Positions 63,425 to 64,000 of a stretch of 64,000 nucleotides of DNA are shown here, piece after piece. Position numbers and translations under genes: made by a program. The notes under the pieces are model-generated. The model was not told where the DNA came from. It worked only from the letters and a program-made list of their open reading frames with translations, and searched no databases. Source of the DNA: Ectobius pallidus (lineage: Eukaryota > Arthropoda > Insecta > Blattodea > Ectobiidae); NCBI GenBank assembly GCA_964059195.1, contig CAXKWD010000004.1:124034043-124098042 (forward strand), given 5' to 3'. How positions within the stretch are numbered: position 1 is the stretch's first letter; every line of letters begins with the position of its first letter.

Positions 63425-64000
63425 TTCTGAAGTAATATTTATCCCCTATGGGTAGTTGGTATTCTAGCCCATTTAAAATTTATTTTCAAGATTAAAAAAT
63501 CAAATTATGTTATAAAAAATGTAGGACATATTCTAAAACCTATTTTCACCACCTAAGGGGTTAATTTTATGAAGGGGTAGTTTTTCAAGGTCATCCAGGT
63601 TTTTGCTGATATGGACAACTTGAGCCACTGTAAATTGTCTAGAGGGTAGTTTTCATCCCAATTGCAATCTAACCCATTTAAAATTGATTTTTCGACAAAT
63701 AAACATCTTACAGAACAATATTATCTATCTGACATGATTTACACACCTAAATGACTTAATTTTACATAGGGGTGGCTTTTCAAGGTCAACCAAGATTTTG
63801 CTAATATGGACAACTTGAGCCACTATAAATCGTCTAGAGGGTAGTTTTCACCCCCACAACCAATCTAATACATTAAAATTTTATTTTTCAACAATAAAAA
63901 ATCATACTGAGTGATATCAACTATCTGACATCATTTGCAACCCGAAGGGGGTTAATTTTATTAAGGGGTAATTTTTCAAGGTCACACAAGTTTTTCCACA
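63425..64000 (+). repeat. Satellite-like tandem repeat of about 195 bp
   Basis: TTAATTTTA..AAGGGGTA.TTTTTCAAGGTCA occurs near 63558, 63751 and 63950, and TATGGACAACTTGAGCCACT near 63611 and 63806. The array runs out of the window. Confidence 0.8.

Noticed and set aside
1..64000. CRISPR array, bacterial operon or prophage
   Set aside because: Direct repeats are transposon LTRs, satellites or microsatellites; genes are eukaryotic retroelement and transposase types.

Overview
The window is eukaryotic and almost certainly from an arthropod, most likely an insect with a large repeat-rich genome. It is AT-rich, has spliced rather than operonic genes, and carries BEL/Pao LTR retrotransposons, Jockey- and RTE-type LINEs, mariner and hAT DNA transposons and tRNA-derived SINEs. 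The frequent AGGCCTA-type words suggest a polyneopteran (cockroach, termite or stick insect), but that is a guess. I see no conserved host gene, rRNA or functional tRNA. Nearly everything that can be explained is mobile DNA, much of it nested, and many insertions still have target-site duplications (TSDs).

Layout. 1-378 is the end of a foldback element with AT-rich periodic arms. 379-3787 holds LINE and SINE relics. 3788-9267 is a minus-strand BEL/Pao element (1049-bp LTRs, 5-bp TSD) that lost RT, most of RNase H and integrase yet keeps one 910-codon ORF. 13047-19973 is a second, nearly complete minus-strand BEL/Pao element (649-bp LTRs, 5-bp TSD) with one frameshift in pol. 20.6-25.3 kb holds a 160-bp tandem repeat, two hairpin MITE-like elements and a 2-kb hAT-type element with an 8-bp TSD.

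25723-37081 is the most unusual object: an 11.4-kb inverted-repeat element with arms of about 3.8 kb, AG...CT termini and a 6-bp TSD. Each arm carries about a dozen perfect TGACGTCA octamers near its tip and, further in, a three-exon gene for an unrecognised cysteine-rich protein transcribed toward the centre. The left copy is open (174 codons); the right copy has an early stop in exon 3. The spacer holds a broken retroviral-type integrase N-terminus, an acidic ORF and a mariner insertion. TSD length, termini and integrase suggest a Polinton/Maverick-related non-autonomous element, but no polymerase or capsid gene is visible.

37.1-53.9 kb holds a small hAT, a truncated mariner, SINE copies (two stacked at one target site), dispersed repeats and a decayed RTE-like LINE with a TSD. 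54161-62070 is a second foldback element; a 5963-bp Jockey-type LINE sits in its centre with a 14-bp TSD, its ORF2 open over 906 codons and its ORF1 frame-shifted near a CA run. The window ends in satellite-like repeats of about 195 bp.

How the parts work together: these are independent mobile elements, not a pathway. The autonomous-looking protein sets are the second BEL/Pao (gag, protease, RT, RNase H, integrase) and the Jockey LINE (ORF1 RNA-binding protein, ORF2 endonuclease/RT). Most others are relics or non-autonomous passengers that would need proteins in trans.
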